Assembly (NCBI RefSeq): GCF_910577345.1
Contig: NZ_CAJTMT010000005.1
Coordinates: forward strand, 62,001 to 126,000
DNA length: 64,000 bases
Source: an uncultured Duncaniella sp.
GTDB taxonomy: Bacteria > Bacteroidota > Bacteroidia > Bacteroidales > Muribaculaceae
Direction of reading: 5' to 3'
The translations under genes and the position numbers were made by a program. Below are positions 51,278 to 60,069 of this stretch, in pieces (positions within the stretch are counted from its first letter, which is position 1; each line of letters begins with the position of its first letter). The notes beneath the pieces are model-generated. The model did no database searches. It saw only the letters and a program-made list of their open reading frames with translations, and was not told where the DNA came from.

Positions 51278-52723
51278 ATGCAGTCTTTAGAAAATATAGT
51301 ACAACAACTCGACATACCTCTCTACCACACCATAGGCGACGCAGCTGACTCGATTGACCGTCCATGCTACGCTGTCGGTGGCTGTGTGCGCGACCTGTTT
51401 CTCGAACGTCCGTCGAAGGACATAGATTTCGTCACCGTCGGAAGCGGAATCGAGCTTGCGGAAATCGTGGCGAAACGTCTCGGAAAGGGTACACACCTCA
51501 ATGTGTTCCGCAATTTCGGCACAGCACAGGTGAAGCGACATGAGGTCGAACTCGAATTCGTAGGCGCCCGCCGCGAATCCTACGACCGCAATTCACGCAA
51601 ACCCGTCGTGGAAGACGGTACCCTTGAGGAAGACCTTTCCCGTCGCGACTTCACGGTCAACGCACTCGCCATCCGCGTCAACCGCAAAGGTTTCGGTGAA
51701 TTGATCGACCTTTTCAATGGGGTCGCCGACATGGAGCGCAAGATTCTGCGTACACCCCTCGACCCCGACATAACTTTCAGCGATGACCCGCTGCGCATGA
51801 TGCGCGCCATCCGCTTCGCCACTCAGCTAAACTTCACCATACTCCCGGAGACCTTCGAAGCCATCCGCCGGAATGCAGAACGCATAAAAATCATCTCCCA
51901 CGAACGCATTGTCGACGAGCTGATGAAAATCATGCGCGCTTCTCAGCCGTCAATCGGTTGGGACCTTCTGCTCAAATCTGGCCTCCTCGCCATCATTTTC
52001 CCGGAACTGGCGGCCATGAAAGGGGTTGAAGTGGTGAAAGGACGCGGACATAAGGACAACTTCTATCATACCCTTGCTGTTCTCGACAATGTTGCCCGTA
52101 AAAGCGACAATGTCTGGTTACGGTGGGGTGCGCTGATGCACGACATCGCCAAACCCGTCACCAAACGTTGGGACGACAAACTCGGCTGGACTTTCCACAA
52201 CCATAATTTCATCGGAGCGAAAATGGTACCCCGCATCTTCCGCAGGATGCGTCTGCCCCAGGATGCGAAGATGAAGTATGTTGCCAAACTCGTCGAACTT
52301 CACATGCGTCCCATTGCCCTCGTGGAGGACGAGGTTACCGATTCGGCTGTCCGCCGCCTCATCCACGATGCCGATGATGACCTTGAAGACCTCATGACCC
52401 TCTGCGAAGCCGACATCACATCCAAGAATCAGGAGAAAGTGCGACGCATTCTCGATAACTTCGCACTGGTGCGCGCGAAGATGGTCGACCTCAACGAGCG
52501 TGACCATATCCGCAACTTCAAGCCGCCGGTCGACGGCAACGAAATCATGGAGACTTTCGGCATAACCGGAGGTCCGCTCATCGGTATCATCAAATCGACA
52601 ATCAAAAACGCAATCCTCGACGGTGTCATCCACAACGACTACGACGAAGCCCGCGAACTCATGCTGAAAGTCGCAGCCGAGCACGGTCTGCATCCCGTTG
52701 CCTCAACATCCAACGAAGAGTAA
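51278..52723 (+). CDS. cca: CCA tRNA nucleotidyltransferase / HD-domain protein
   Basis: The 481-residue protein has the class II poly(A) polymerase-like head: YAVGGCVRDLFLERPSKDIDFV (metal Asp pair), SRRDFTVNALAIRVN and GFGELIDLFNGVADM. An RNA-binding part follows (FSDDPLRMMRAIRFATQL). A C-terminal HD domain is present (LRWGALMHDIAKPVTKRWDD, VELHMRP). It adds or repairs the 3' CCA of tRNAs. The HD part suggests phosphohydrolase activity as in E. coli Cca. The gene is 13 bp upstream of queD. Confidence 0.94.
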   Translation: MQSLENIVQQLDIPLYHTIGDAADSIDRPCYAVGGCVRDLFLERPSKDIDFVTVGSGIELAEIVAKRLGKGTHLNVFRNFGTAQVKRHEVELEFVGARRESYDRNSRKPVVEDGTLEEDLSRRDFTVNALAIRVNRKGFGELIDLFNGVADMERKILRTPLDPDITFSDDPLRMMRAIRFATQLNFTILPETFEAIRRNAERIKIISHERIVDELMKIMRASQPSIGWDLLLKSGLLAIIFPELAAMKGVEVVKGRGHKDNFYHTLAVLDNVARKSDNVWLRWGALMHDIAKPVTKRWDDKLGWTFHNHNFIGAKMVPRIFRRMRLPQDAKMKYVAKLVELHMRPIALVEDEVTDSAVRRLIHDADDDLEDLMTLCEADITSKNQEKVRRILDNFALVRAKMVDLNERDHIRNFKPPVDGNEIMETFGITGGPLIGIIKSTIKNAILDGVIHNDYDEARELMLKVAAEHGLHPVASTSNEE

Positions 52724-52736
52724 TTATTCCATCCAA

Positions 52737-53069
52737 ATGTATTATATCACCAAACGATTCGAACTTGCGGGTTGCCACCGCCTCAACCTTTCCTACGAAA
52801 GCAAATGCTCCCGTCTCCACGGCCATAACTGGATCGTGACTGTCCATTGCCGGGCCAAAGAGCTTAACGCCGACGGAATGGTGGTTGATTTCAGCCACAT
52901 CAAGGAGCGCATCACCTCCTATCTCGACCACGGAAATTTCAATGAACTCCTCCCCTTCAACCCTACGGCTGAAAACATCGCCCGTTGGATCTGTGAGCAG
53001 ACTCCAAACTGCTACCGTGTAGATGTCCAGGAAAGCGAAGGCAACATTGCAAGCTACGTTATCGAATAG
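52737..53069 (+). CDS. queD: 6-carboxy-5,6,7,8-tetrahydropterin synthase
   Basis: The start was set at MYYITKRFELAGCHRL (52737); a longer frame overlaps cca. It gives 110 residues. Zinc ligands are AGCHRLNL (His) and CSRLHGHNW (HGH). The catalytic VDFSHIKERI and DHGNFNEL follow. QueD makes 6-carboxytetrahydropterin from dihydroneopterin triphosphate, the first committed step to queuosine. QueE, the next enzyme but for one isomer step, follows after 56 bp. Confidence 0.94.
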   Translation: MYYITKRFELAGCHRLNLSYESKCSRLHGHNWIVTVHCRAKELNADGMVVDFSHIKERITSYLDHGNFNELLPFNPTAENIARWICEQTPNCYRVDVQESEGNIASYVIE

Positions 53070-53125
53070 TTGTAGGCCACGGAAGAAGAACGTGGACACA
53101 CCATCATAATATATTTCATTCATCA

Positions 53126-53707
53126 ATGAGCTATCGCGTAAACGAGATATTCTATTCCCTCCAGGGTGAAGGCTACTTCACCGGCACACCGGCAGTGTTC
53201 CTGCGCTTCAGCGGATGCAATCTGAAATGCGGATTCTGCGATACGCGTCATGAGGATTTCACACTGATGACTCCGGCTGCGATTATCGAACAACTGAAAG
53301 CATACCCCTCGCGCCACGTCATCATCACGGGAGGCGAACCCTCTCTCCAACTTGACCAGATTCTTGTCGATCTCCTCCATGACGAAGGCTACTTCATCCA
53401 GATTGAGACCAATGGCACCCGTCCGCTGCCCGAAGGGATAGACTGGGTGACCTGCTCGCCAAAAGGGGATGCTACAGGAGAGTGTGCGGTCAAACTCCGC
53501 ATGGTCGATGAACTGAAAGTAGTCTACGAAGGACAGGATGTCGAAACCATAGCCTCATCCGTCCCTGCCATGCACTACTTCCTCCAACCCTGCAGTTCCC
53601 CCCGCTACGAAGGCGGCTCAAACACCTCCGAAACCGTCACCTACATCCTCCATCACCCCCATTGGCGCCTCTCCCTCCAGACCCACAAACTCATCGACAT
53701 CCAATAG
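53126..53707 (+). CDS. queE: 7-carboxy-7-deazaguanine synthase (radical SAM)
   Basis: The 193-residue protein starts MSYRVNEIFYSLQGEGYF, a QueE hallmark. The 4Fe-4S cluster ligands are in SGCNLKCGFCDTRH (CxxxCxxC). ITGGEPSLQ is the GGE motif for SAM, and VTCSPKG follows. It converts 6-carboxytetrahydropterin to 7-carboxy-7-deazaguanine. QueD is just upstream; queC and queF are not in the window. Confidence 0.95.
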   Translation: MSYRVNEIFYSLQGEGYFTGTPAVFLRFSGCNLKCGFCDTRHEDFTLMTPAAIIEQLKAYPSRHVIITGGEPSLQLDQILVDLLHDEGYFIQIETNGTRPLPEGIDWVTCSPKGDATGECAVKLRMVDELKVVYEGQDVETIASSVPAMHYFLQPCSSPRYEGGSNTSETVTYILHHPHWRLSLQTHKLIDIQ

Positions 53708-53745
53708 CCCCTACATCCAAGGAACTGTATCAAATCTACAAAAGA

Positions 53746-53868
53746 GATACAAAAGCACAAAAGAGCATAAGAGACAAAAGAATTTTACAATAAAGGCTAT
53801 GAAGGCAACTCTCAATCTTACAGAAAAAATATATCTTTTGTCTCGTATGCACTTTTTTCTTCTGTATC
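53746..53868. repeat. family C-like intergenic inverted repeat, copy 3 (diverged)
   Basis: GCATAAGAGACAAAAGA (53765-53781) pairs with 53834-53850 with one mismatch. Outside, GATAC (53746-53750) pairs with GTATC (53864-53868). The A-rich left and T-rich right halves use CAAAAGA/TCTTTTG-type units as in copies 1 and 2. It lies after queE and before the AAA gene. Apart from the promoter at 53992-53999, the gap 53708-54015 holds nothing else. Confidence 0.6.
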
Positions 53869-53991
53869 AAAAAACGGAAATATTGAATTATGATAACAAC
53901 TCCTTGACATTTTAAATTTTTTTTAAGGAACGCCTCCCATACTCAAGCACAATTTTGACTCCGTTAAGTCTATTTTAATGATTATTTTTCT

Positions 53992-53999
53992 TACCTTTG
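53992..53999 (+). promoter_or_regulatory. promoter -7 box of the ATPase-TOPRIM pair
   Basis: TACCTTTG matches the consensus 16 bp upstream of the ATG at 54016, in a very AT-rich stretch. The transcript would have a leader of only about 10 nt. Confidence 0.6.
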
Positions 54000-54015
54000 C
54001 AAAAATGACTATCTA

Positions 54016-55065
54016 ATGTTCAAGACATTACAGATTCAAAATTTCCGTGGCATCAAATCTGCTGAATTGGAGGGACTCGAACAGATAAATCTTCTTTTCG
54101 GAAAAAACAACTGCGGAAAATCAACCATCCTTGAGGCGTTGTTCCTGATTACGGGACAATCCAATCCCGCATTGCCATTATCAATCAATTCGATGAGAAA
54201 CTACATGCGATTCTCAGAGGGTGATTTGAATATCGAATTCTACCAACTTAATCCTGAAAATAAAATCACGATTTCAGCAACCGGCGACAAAAACCGCCGG
54301 CTTGAAATCACACAGATAAAATCACACAGCAATGTGGTCAATCTCGACTCCCTACCTCATGGGAACTCAGATAACAGCGGAAAAACGTATGGACTGAAGC
54401 TCAACTACCGTATCGGTGAAAACGACACAAATTACAGTTCGGAACTCATAATAAAGGAAGGTGAATCTGAAAACGGGAAAGTGACAATCGACAAACGATA
54501 TAAGGAGGACCTATTTTCACAATACATTCCATCCTCCACCTCACAGCCATCACTTTTCGAGGAATTTGCCCGTATAATCGCCAATAAAAAAGAGGACCAC
54601 ATACTGTCAGCACTGCGTAAAATCGAGCCGTCGATAAAAGACATTCAATTGGTGGGACAAGAAATTCTTGTTGACATTGGTGTCCAGCAACGCCTTCCGA
54701 TAAACATGATGGGCGACGGACTCCGCAAGCTCCTCATGATTATAATTTCCATCTACCGGTGCCGTGACGGAGTTTTGCTGATTGATGAAATCGACAATGG
54801 ATTCCACTTCTCAGCCATGAAAGTCCTGTGGCAAGCAATTCTGGCTGCAGCAAAAGATAATAACGTCCAGCTTTTCGCCTCCACACATAACATCGATTCC
54901 CTGAAGGGCCTGAGCCAAGTTCTGAAAGACAAGGACTATACTTGTTTTCAAAAGGATGTAGGAGCATTCAAGCTTATCAAGACTTATAGTGGAGATATGA
55001 CAGCTATCAAATATGACTATGAGTCCTTTCAATATTCAATCAATCAAGAATTGGAAATGAGATGA
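54016..55065 (+). CDS. OLD/RecF-like AAA ATPase, first gene of a candidate defence pair
   Basis: The 349-residue protein begins MFKTLQIQNFRGIKSAELEG, typical of OLD/AAA15/RecF ATPases. Walker A is LLFGKNNCGKST with Lys35. A signature-like MGDGLRKLLMII stands near residue 235. Walker B is GVLLIDEIDNGFH, and the H-loop is LFASTHNIDSL. No TOPRIM nuclease is fused to it; a separate one follows with a 4-bp overlap. The arrangement recalls split OLD-like systems such as PARIS (AriA with AriB), though AriB belongs to another family. Base use is AT-rich compared with the core genes, and it has its own promoter. Confidence 0.85.
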   Translation: MFKTLQIQNFRGIKSAELEGLEQINLLFGKNNCGKSTILEALFLITGQSNPALPLSINSMRNYMRFSEGDLNIEFYQLNPENKITISATGDKNRRLEITQIKSHSNVVNLDSLPHGNSDNSGKTYGLKLNYRIGENDTNYSSELIIKEGESENGKVTIDKRYKEDLFSQYIPSSTSQPSLFEEFARIIANKKEDHILSALRKIEPSIKDIQLVGQEILVDIGVQQRLPINMMGDGLRKLLMIIISIYRCRDGVLLIDEIDNGFHFSAMKVLWQAILAAAKDNNVQLFASTHNIDSLKGLSQVLKDKDYTCFQKDVGAFKLIKTYSGDMTAIKYDYESFQYSINQELEMR

Positions 55066-55658
55066 TCAATATATACCTCGAATCAAAAAATCGGTCCACA
55101 CCGGAGTATGTATTTGTGAACACTCTTCTTCATTTCATGAATATTGATCCTGACCAGTTTACGATAGTCCCGATAAACGGGAAGGATAATCTACGCAATT
55201 CAAGGAATCAGTTCCTGCAGAACACTGCCGAAGGAGGTATAAATCTTATTGTTTTTGATGCAGACTCACCCGAAAACTTGGGTGGATATAATCGCCGAAA
55301 AGCGGAAATACAAAATACACTCCTTGAGTTTGGTATTGACAGCGAGATTTTCTTATTCCCGGATAACAATAATGACGGCGATTTTGAATCTCTTCTTGAA
55401 ACAGTTGCGCGCGGAGATATTCATGAGCCATTCTTCGGTTGCTTTAACGACTATGAATTATGTCTCGGAGACAGGTATGTTCATCCAAATAGAAAAGGGA
55501 AATTACACGCATATATCACCTCCATGCACATGAGTAGTGAAAAACGACGTAATCTCGGTGGCGGGAATTGGCTTTTTGAAGATGAAAACTATTGGAATCT
55601 CAACGCTGATTCACTGAATCCACTTAAAGCGTTCTTAAAACAATACTTCACTGCTTGA
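55062..55658 (+). CDS. DUF3226-like TOPRIM-domain protein, second gene of the candidate defence pair
   Basis: The 198-residue protein has a TOPRIM-like layout: MINIYLESKNRSTPEYVF with a Glu near the start, LIVFDADSPENLGG with the DxD pair, and LFPDNNNDGDFESLLE, close to the LPDN...GxLExLL motif of DUF3226. No signal or membrane segment is seen. The start codon overlaps the ATPase stop (ATGA), so the two are translated together. TOPRIM partners of OLD-type ATPases cut nucleic acid; that activity is inferred for this protein. Confidence 0.8.
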   Translation: MINIYLESKNRSTPEYVFVNTLLHFMNIDPDQFTIVPINGKDNLRNSRNQFLQNTAEGGINLIVFDADSPENLGGYNRRKAEIQNTLLEFGIDSEIFLFPDNNNDGDFESLLETVARGDIHEPFFGCFNDYELCLGDRYVHPNRKGKLHAYITSMHMSSEKRRNLGGGNWLFEDENYWNLNADSLNPLKAFLKQYFTA

Positions 55659-55707
55659 CATTCAATAATTCAGCAAATTATCAAGACTAAAAAATCAGAT
55701 TCGATAT

Positions 55708-57237
55708 ATGAAAATCAACAGATTATTTACGATATGCGCGCTTGCAGGCATGGTGTTTGCGAGTGCTTGCTCGGATAAGAAGGACAGTGATCACCTCGTG
55801 ATACTGCATACCAACGACACTCATTCGGCCATCGATCCGGACCGTCACGACATGGGCGGAGCGGCCCGTCGGATGGTGCTGATCGACAGTGTGAGAGGCG
55901 CACACGAGAATGTGATGCTCATTGATGCAGGCGACGCCGTTCAAGGCTCGCTCTACTACACCCTTTTCGGAGGAGAGGTAGAGCGCAAGGTGATGAACGC
56001 CATGGGCTATGACATCCAGATTCTCGGCAACCACGAGTTTGACAAGGGAATGGAGCAGCTTGCAAAGGAGTGGAAACAGCTCAATGCCAACCGTCTCAGC
56101 ACCAACTACGACCTTACAGGCAGCACACTCGAAGGACTCTTCGTCCCCTCGGTCGTCAGGGCTATAGGTGACAAGTCAGTCGGTTTCATCGGCATAAATC
56201 TTGACCCTGCCGGTATCGTTTCCGAAGCCAATTATACCGGAGTCAAGTACATCGACGGTATCAAGGCTGCCAACGAGGAAGCCGCACGTCTCAAAAGCGA
56301 AGGCGTTGACATGGTTATCGCTGTAACACATATCGGATATGAAAATGAACCCGGCTACAGCGACATGGATATTGCCCGCAACTCCCATGACATCGACGTG
56401 ATAATCGGCGGACACTCACACACCGTGATCGACCCGAACGACAATCGCAGCGGTGTCCCGAAGTGGAGAGTGCCCAATGCCGACGGCGATACAATCTCTG
56501 TCCTCCAGACAGGTTCGAGCGGTGTCAACCTCGGTGAAATCGACATCAACCTTGCGACAAAGGATGTCACTGCACGTCTCATCCCTGTAGACAAGCGTCT
56601 TGATGACCGCGTCGGGTCGAAGATAGAAGAAATCGTTGCTCCCTACCGCAAACAAGTGGAGGAGATGCGCTCAAAGAAAATCGGCAACTCGCCATACGAA
56701 TATGAACGTAAATCGCCCGAGATGGTCAATCTCCTCAGCGACTTCGTCAGAACTCGCGGAGCCGAACTTTCCGGCAAACCGGTCGACCTCTCCATCATGA
56801 ACAAGGGGGGCATACGCAACAGCCTTGCCGCCGGACCTATCACCCAAGGTGAAATCATCGACATCGCACCATTCGACAACTCTATTGTAGTGATGGAAAT
56901 CAAGGGCAAGGACCTTCTCGACAACATCGCCATCATGGCCTCACAGGACGGTCAGGGAGTCAGCAGCAATGTAGAGATTCTTTATGATCCATCTACCAAA
57001 GCTGTCAACAGCGCGACAATCGACGGCAAAGCGATAGACCATGCAAAGACCTACCGTCTTGCCACCATTGACTATCTCGCTGCCGGAAACGACTACATGG
57101 AACCTCTGAAACGCAGCACGATCCTCGCCAAAAGTCCTGAGGTGCTCTACCAGATACTCATCGACTACGTTGCCGAAGGTAAGCTCGACAAGCTCCTTGC
57201 CAATCCCGACAAGCAGCAGCGAATGAGAAGTTTCTAA
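55708..57237 (+). CDS. 5'-nucleotidase / UshA-like lipoprotein
   Basis: The 509-residue protein has a lipoprotein signal with cysteine in VFASACSDKKD. The metallophosphatase domain shows LHTNDTHSAID, LIDAGDAVQGS, ILGNHEFDKG, VTHIGYE and IIGGHSHT, the full set of metal ligands. The C-terminal 5'-nucleotidase domain (residues about 320-490) has IMNKGGIRNSL and APFDNSIVVMEIKG. It dephosphorylates extracellular or periplasmic nucleotides. Many Bacteroidota split these two domains into separate genes; here they are joined. A strong hairpin follows. Confidence 0.93.
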   Translation: MKINRLFTICALAGMVFASACSDKKDSDHLVILHTNDTHSAIDPDRHDMGGAARRMVLIDSVRGAHENVMLIDAGDAVQGSLYYTLFGGEVERKVMNAMGYDIQILGNHEFDKGMEQLAKEWKQLNANRLSTNYDLTGSTLEGLFVPSVVRAIGDKSVGFIGINLDPAGIVSEANYTGVKYIDGIKAANEEAARLKSEGVDMVIAVTHIGYENEPGYSDMDIARNSHDIDVIIGGHSHTVIDPNDNRSGVPKWRVPNADGDTISVLQTGSSGVNLGEIDINLATKDVTARLIPVDKRLDDRVGSKIEEIVAPYRKQVEEMRSKKIGNSPYEYERKSPEMVNLLSDFVRTRGAELSGKPVDLSIMNKGGIRNSLAAGPITQGEIIDIAPFDNSIVVMEIKGKDLLDNIAIMASQDGQGVSSNVEILYDPSTKAVNSATIDGKAIDHAKTYRLATIDYLAAGNDYMEPLKRSTILAKSPEVLYQILIDYVAEGKLDKLLANPDKQQRMRSF

Positions 57238-57254
57238 ACTTAATAATAAAGGAA

Positions 57255-57288
57255 CAAGCGCTTGAGAAGCCATTTTCTCAAGCGCTTG
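57255..57288 (+). terminator. strong hairpin after the 5'-nucleotidase gene
   Basis: CAAGCGCTTGAGAA (57255-57268) pairs perfectly with 57275-57288, a 14-bp stem with a 6-nt loop, 17 bases after the stop. No long U-run follows. Confidence 0.65.
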
Positions 57289-57335
57289 ATATGTGTCAGA
57301 ACCAAATCAAATAACCTCAAAGATTTATCATTGAT

Positions 57336-57710
57336 ATGAACGGCTGGTGGACTGTCGGACTACTCGTGGTATCCAACATATTCATGACTTTCGCATGGTA
57401 CGGACAATTGAAATTGTCGGAAATGAAGGTCATCACATCCAACACTCCTCTTTTTATCGTCATCCTGCTTTCATGGGCAGTGGCACTGTTTGAGTATTGC
57501 TTCATGGTGCCTGCAAACCGCTATGGCTATCTCGGCAACGGCGGCCAATTCTCCCTGCTACAGTTGAAGGTGATGCAGGAGGTGATTTCACTTCTCGTGT
57601 TCACAGTGTTTGCAATCCTGCTTTTCAAGGGTGAAAGCCTCCACTGGAACCACTTTCTTGCCTTCTGCCTGCTCATTGCAGCAGTTTATTTGGTTTTTAT
57701 GGAGAGTTAA
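57336..57710 (+). CDS. DUF486 (DMT-like) small membrane protein
   Basis: The 124-residue protein has four membrane segments and matches DUF486 across its length: NIFMTFAWYGQLKL, ILLSWAVALFEYCFMVPANR (conserved FEY.F.VPANR) and QLKVMQEVISLLVF. The family is distantly related to small multidrug/DMT transporters; substrate unknown. Its stop (TAA) lies directly at the start of a family B repeat element. Confidence 0.9.
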   Translation: MNGWWTVGLLVVSNIFMTFAWYGQLKLSEMKVITSNTPLFIVILLSWAVALFEYCFMVPANRYGYLGNGGQFSLLQLKVMQEVISLLVFTVFAILLFKGESLHWNHFLAFCLLIAAVYLVFMES

Positions 57711-57925
57711 TAGGGTTGATAGGGCTAATAAGGCTAATAAGGCTAATAAGCCTAATAGGGCCAATAAGTGGCGGAAACGCGGTCACTTATTGGCCTTATT
57801 GGTTTTCAGTTTAGTTTATAAGTCAAATCTATTTGGCCTATCTGACCTATTGGGCTTATTGGGCCTATTGGACTTATTAGCCCTATTAGACTTATTAGCC
57901 CTATTTGGCCTATTTTGCTTATTTC
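57709..57925. repeat. family B intergenic repeat, copy 2
   Basis: Left of the core are 9-bp units such as GGGCTAATA and AGGCTAATA; right of it are inverted units (TATTGGGCT, TATTAGCCC, TATTTGGCC). The core hairpin GGCCAATAAGTG (57759-57770) pairs with 57784-57795. This stem is the same as in copy 1, but the 13-nt loop is unrelated. It starts inside the stop region of DUF486 and ends about the U32 stop, between convergent genes. Confidence 0.85.
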
Positions 57926-57927
57926 GC

Positions 57928-59919
57928 TTATTTCGCTTGATAGACTTGCATCCTGCAATTCTTGCAGTCGAAGTCGAGGCGGAGGCGGGTGTTGGCGCTG
58001 ATGAGGGTGAGTGGGCCGCGCCAATCTTTGCCGGAGGGGTCTTTAAGACATTTACCAAGCTCTTTTCGCAAGCAATAGCGGGTGGTCATGACCGGAGCTT
58101 CCACTGAGGCATCATTCAGGGCTTCCACTGAGGCATCATTCAGGACTTCCACTGATGCATCCTTCAGGGCTTCCGTTGAGGCATTATACCGGGCAGCCGA
58201 TGAGGCATCATCATTTTGAGACTTAGACTTTCCTCTTTTATCCCCACAGCTCTTTCCGGCAACTTCCATGGCGGGGGCAATCTCCGTGGCGCCATGCGAG
58301 AGATAGAACTCTCGGGCAAGTTTGTTGGCCACGTTGTCGTGGACTGTAAGACGCGTACCGTAGGGCAATGGGACATCAAATTTTTCCGGCAGACGATAGG
58401 TGAAGCGGTAGGTGGCGCGAGCACTGCGGTCAAGGGCCTCCACACAGTCACGGCGCAAGGCAGCAAGTGCCGAGGCCGGAATAAAGACAGCTCCGGCAAC
58501 GTCCACTATCCGTCCGGAACGATAGCCTGTTCCTCCAAGCTTGTCGAGAATGCGACGGCGTGGCCCCTCCTGCGGAGTGACAGCGCTCTGCAATTCCGGC
58601 ACATCAGCAATGACCGTAGCCGAACATCCACGCTCATCAGTCATTTCAAGCGAGATTCTCTCGGACGAAACAACCTGCAGCGCCATGTCAACGCTTATTG
58701 TACGGGTAGTCTTTGCGGCCGCTATGCTGTCGTCAAACTCCTTATCGCGGTTGCGATACAGAGCCGTCCCGGCAGGAATATTCTGCGGCGATGCTGGGAA
58801 AAGTTTGTTGCCTTCAACACGGTTCAGACGGAAACCCTGGAACACACCTGCGGGAGTGTAGTAACCGAGGCCGTCGCCATTCGCAAGATTCTCGCTGAGC
58901 CTTGCCGTGATGACCTTGGGTTTGCAATCCGTCACCACCCCGACTTTCAATCCTGTTGCCTTCGGGGATGAAATCGAGGCCATGCCCTTGGCAGGAGCCT
59001 TTCCGGTTAGGAAATAGGGCGTGAAACCACGGTTGAAACTCTTGTCGAGCGACGGGTTGAAACCAAGACGCACACCTCCGACTGACTGACGGACATATTT
59101 CCCGCCGCTCTCCTCGACGAAACGGTCGAGAATACGGCTGTAGGCTCCAACAGTGTTCTTGACGTATGCCTCATCCTTTAACCGTCCCTCGATTTTGAAG
59201 GAACTGACTCCGGCGCCCACCATGTCTGGAATGGCGGTCGAACGGTTGAGGTCGCGCAACGAAAGAAGATGCTTGTTCCGGACCAGGACATTGCCCTTTG
59301 CATCCACAAGGTCAAACGGCAGGCGGCACACCTGCGAACACTCACCACGGTTGGCACTGCGCCCGGTCGTGGCGAAACTTGCACGGCAGTCGCCACTGTA
59401 GCTCACGCAGAGTGCGCCATGAATGAAGGCTTCAAGCGGTGTGTCGGGAACAGCCTCATGGATAGCTGCAATCTCTTTGAGCGAAAGTTCCCTTGCAAGG
59501 ACAAGACGCGAGAAGCCCACATCAGCAAGAAAACGGGCCTTGGCCGCATCGCGGATGTCGCACTGAGTGCTTGCATGAAGTTCAATCGGAGGAATATCCA
59601 TCCGCAAGATACCCATGTCCTGGACAATTAGTGCGTCAACTCCGGCCCTGTACAGCTCTCCGATAAGCCGCTCCACCGACTTCAACTCATCATCATAAAT
59701 GATGGTGTTGACAGTCGCAAAAACCTTTGCATTGAAACGATGGGCATAGTCGACCACACGAGCTACGTCAGCTATGGAATTGGCGGCTGCATGGCGCGCG
59801 CCATGACTCGATGCACCCATGTAGACGGCATCGGCTCCGGCTGTGATAGCAGCGATTGCGATGTCGGCATTGCGTGCAGGTGCAAGCAGTTCAAGAGGGG
59901 TGGCGACAGTTTTGCTCAT
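57928..59919 (-). CDS. U32-family peptidase-like protein (RlhA/YdcP type)
   Basis: The 663-residue protein has the U32 domain (residues about 8-300): ELLAPARNADIAIAAITAGAD, IVQDMGILRM, ELHASTQCDI, EAFIHGALCVSYSGDC and SANRGECSQVCRLPFDLV with its Cys ligands. A DUF3656-like C-terminal half follows. This arrangement matches E. coli RlhA, which hydroxylates a cytidine in 23S rRNA. Close to the C-terminus is a run of four 8-residue repeats (DASVEALN type), then a Cys-containing end (CLRKELGKCLKDP, FDCKNCRMQ). A weak -7-like TAACTTCG lies upstream. Confidence 0.9.
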   Translation of the reverse strand: MSKTVATPLELLAPARNADIAIAAITAGADAVYMGASSHGARHAAANSIADVARVVDYAHRFNAKVFATVNTIIYDDELKSVERLIGELYRAGVDALIVQDMGILRMDIPPIELHASTQCDIRDAAKARFLADVGFSRLVLARELSLKEIAAIHEAVPDTPLEAFIHGALCVSYSGDCRASFATTGRSANRGECSQVCRLPFDLVDAKGNVLVRNKHLLSLRDLNRSTAIPDMVGAGVSSFKIEGRLKDEAYVKNTVGAYSRILDRFVEESGGKYVRQSVGGVRLGFNPSLDKSFNRGFTPYFLTGKAPAKGMASISSPKATGLKVGVVTDCKPKVITARLSENLANGDGLGYYTPAGVFQGFRLNRVEGNKLFPASPQNIPAGTALYRNRDKEFDDSIAAAKTTRTISVDMALQVVSSERISLEMTDERGCSATVIADVPELQSAVTPQEGPRRRILDKLGGTGYRSGRIVDVAGAVFIPASALAALRRDCVEALDRSARATYRFTYRLPEKFDVPLPYGTRLTVHDNVANKLAREFYLSHGATEIAPAMEVAGKSCGDKRGKSKSQNDDASSAARYNASTEALKDASVEVLNDASVEALNDASVEAPVMTTRYCLRKELGKCLKDPSGKDWRGPLTLISANTRLRLDFDCKNCRMQVYQAK
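58097..58192 (-). repeat. four 24-bp in-frame tandem repeats within the U32 gene
   Basis: Units start at 58097, 58121, 58145 and 58169. The first two are identical over 24 bp, the other two are diverged. Read on the minus strand they encode DASVEALN-type octapeptides between the DUF3656-like part and the C-terminal Cys segment. This is a fresh in-frame expansion, likely to vary between strains. Confidence 0.8.
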
Positions 59920-60033
59920 TATCTCAAAATATAGTGTTAAACAGAGTTAAAATCACGAAGTTACGATTAAACCATTCTCACTTCGTCGAGTCAAAAAGAC
60001 ATACAACGTAATAGAATTAGCTTTTTGATTATA

Positions 60034-60069
60034 TGCTCTGCGTCGGCTCGGGAAGAGTGGCGCAGAGCA
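60034..60069 (+). terminator. hairpin with U-run upstream of the amylase gene, no plus-strand gene before it
   Basis: TGCTCTGCG (60034-60042) pairs with CGCAGAGCA (60061-60069) and CTTCTTTTTC follows, as in an intrinsic terminator. The nearest upstream gene on the plus strand ends at 57710, so the terminator may end a short RNA that starts within about 100 bp to the left. No clear promoter for such an RNA was found. Confidence 0.45.

Noticed and set aside
57806..58058. Frames with ISLIGLISPIG or NRANKSNRA repeats
   Set aside because: Same cause: 9-bp units of the second family B element, overlapping the U32 gene end.
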